DNA of 5,150 nt from Pseudomonas sp. (GTDB lineage: Bacteria; Pseudomonadota; Gammaproteobacteria; Pseudomonadales; Pseudomonadaceae): positions 1 to 5,150 of the forward strand of contig DQAA01000392.1 of NCBI GenBank assembly GCA_003523465.1. Reading direction: 5' to 3'. A model generated the notes under the pieces. That model worked only from the letters and a program-made list of their open reading frames with translations. It was not told the DNA's origin and made no database searches. Shown here in pieces: positions 4,914 to 5,150 of the stretch. How positions within the stretch are numbered: the first letter of the stretch is position 1; each line of letters opens with the position of its first letter. Made by a program: the position numbers and the translations under genes.

Positions 4914-5150
4914 ATGCCCCCATCCCACAGCCACAGCCCGTCCGCCCCTGCCCCGCTCTTCAGCGCCTGGCTGCAACAGGTGCAGGCCACGCCCTGGTTG
5001 AGCGCCGGCCTGGGCCTGAGCCTGCTGGCGGTGATATGGCTGATGGGTGCCAGCGCCTGGAACGCATTCAACGGCGACCATCAGGAAAACCTGCACATGG
5101 CCATGCTCGGCGGCCTGGCCGGTTTTTCCGCCACTGCCCTCGGCGCGATC
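4914..5150 (+). CDS. ZIP-family metal transporter, N-terminal 79 codons
   Basis: The frame is open from ATG at 4914 to the window edge; family members are around 300 residues, so most of the gene is outside. The N-terminal tail MPPSHSHSPSAPAP carries two histidines. A hydrophobic helix follows at about residues 29-49 (LSAGLGLSLLAVIWLMGASAW), then a polar segment NGDHQENLHM. A second glycine-rich helix starts LGGLAGFSATALGAI, which resembles the first core helix of GufA/ZupT-like ZIP proteins, where the next residues form the RTQD-type loop. ZIP proteins import zinc or other divalent metals across the inner membrane. GGAG at 4902-4905 lies 8 nt upstream and fixes the start. TACACT at 4878-4883 could be a -10, but no matching -35 is seen and no Zur box is recognised. 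The membrane-protein call is firm; the family call rests on a short segment. Confidence 0.7.
   Translation, partial: MPPSHSHSPSAPAPLFSAWLQQVQATPWLSAGLGLSLLAVIWLMGASAWNAFNGDHQENLHMAMLGGLAGFSATALGAI

Noticed and set aside
4437..5096. Minus-strand open frame of 219 codons
   Set aside because: It overlaps the PLDc_N gene in another frame and is antisense to the ZIP gene, both of which have good ribosome sites and family features.

Overview
The window looks like chromosomal DNA of a Pseudomonas-type gammaproteobacterium. It is GC-rich, with short intergenic gaps and good Shine-Dalgarno sites. The protein set also fits that genus: a circularly permuted ATP-grasp protein, an RraB-family protein, a Gram-negative LTA-synthase-like sulfatase, a PLDc_N microprotein and a ZIP transporter. 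The genus is inferred from recalled protein resemblance, not from a search. There is no sign of a mobile element, CRISPR array, tRNA or rRNA.

Layout, left to right. A partial circularly permuted ATP-grasp gene (minus strand, 1-1202) runs off the left edge. Behind it is an upstream region (1203-1405) with a near-consensus sigma-54 -24/-12 element, an exact IHF-consensus match and a 17-bp NtrC-type dyad, in the order expected of an enhancer-dependent promoter. Next come three hairpins, the last a perfect 13-bp stem just after the stop codon of an RraB-family RNase E inhibitor gene (1406-1735, minus). A 78-codon gene of unknown function follows (1912-2148, minus). A strong intrinsic terminator (2252-2278) ends the large LTA-synthase/phosphoglycerol-transferase-family membrane gene (2307-4367, minus). 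A 63-aa two-helix PLDc_N protein lies upstream of that (4595-4786, minus). It is divergent from a ZIP-family metal transporter gene that starts at 4914 on the plus strand and is cut by the right edge.

Apart from the ATP-grasp gene, which probably begins an operon continuing to the left, the genes look like separate transcription units. Two (the sulfatase and the PLDc_N protein) concern the envelope, one (RraB) RNA turnover and one metal uptake. The most informative signal is the NtrC/IHF/sigma-54 promoter. It predicts that the ATP-grasp operon, a family of unsettled biochemistry often found with alpha-E, transglutaminase and Anbu proteasome-like genes, is switched on by nitrogen limitation. 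The two longest open frames on the plus strand (147-1262 and 2232-4325) are antisense shadows of the ATP-grasp and sulfatase genes.
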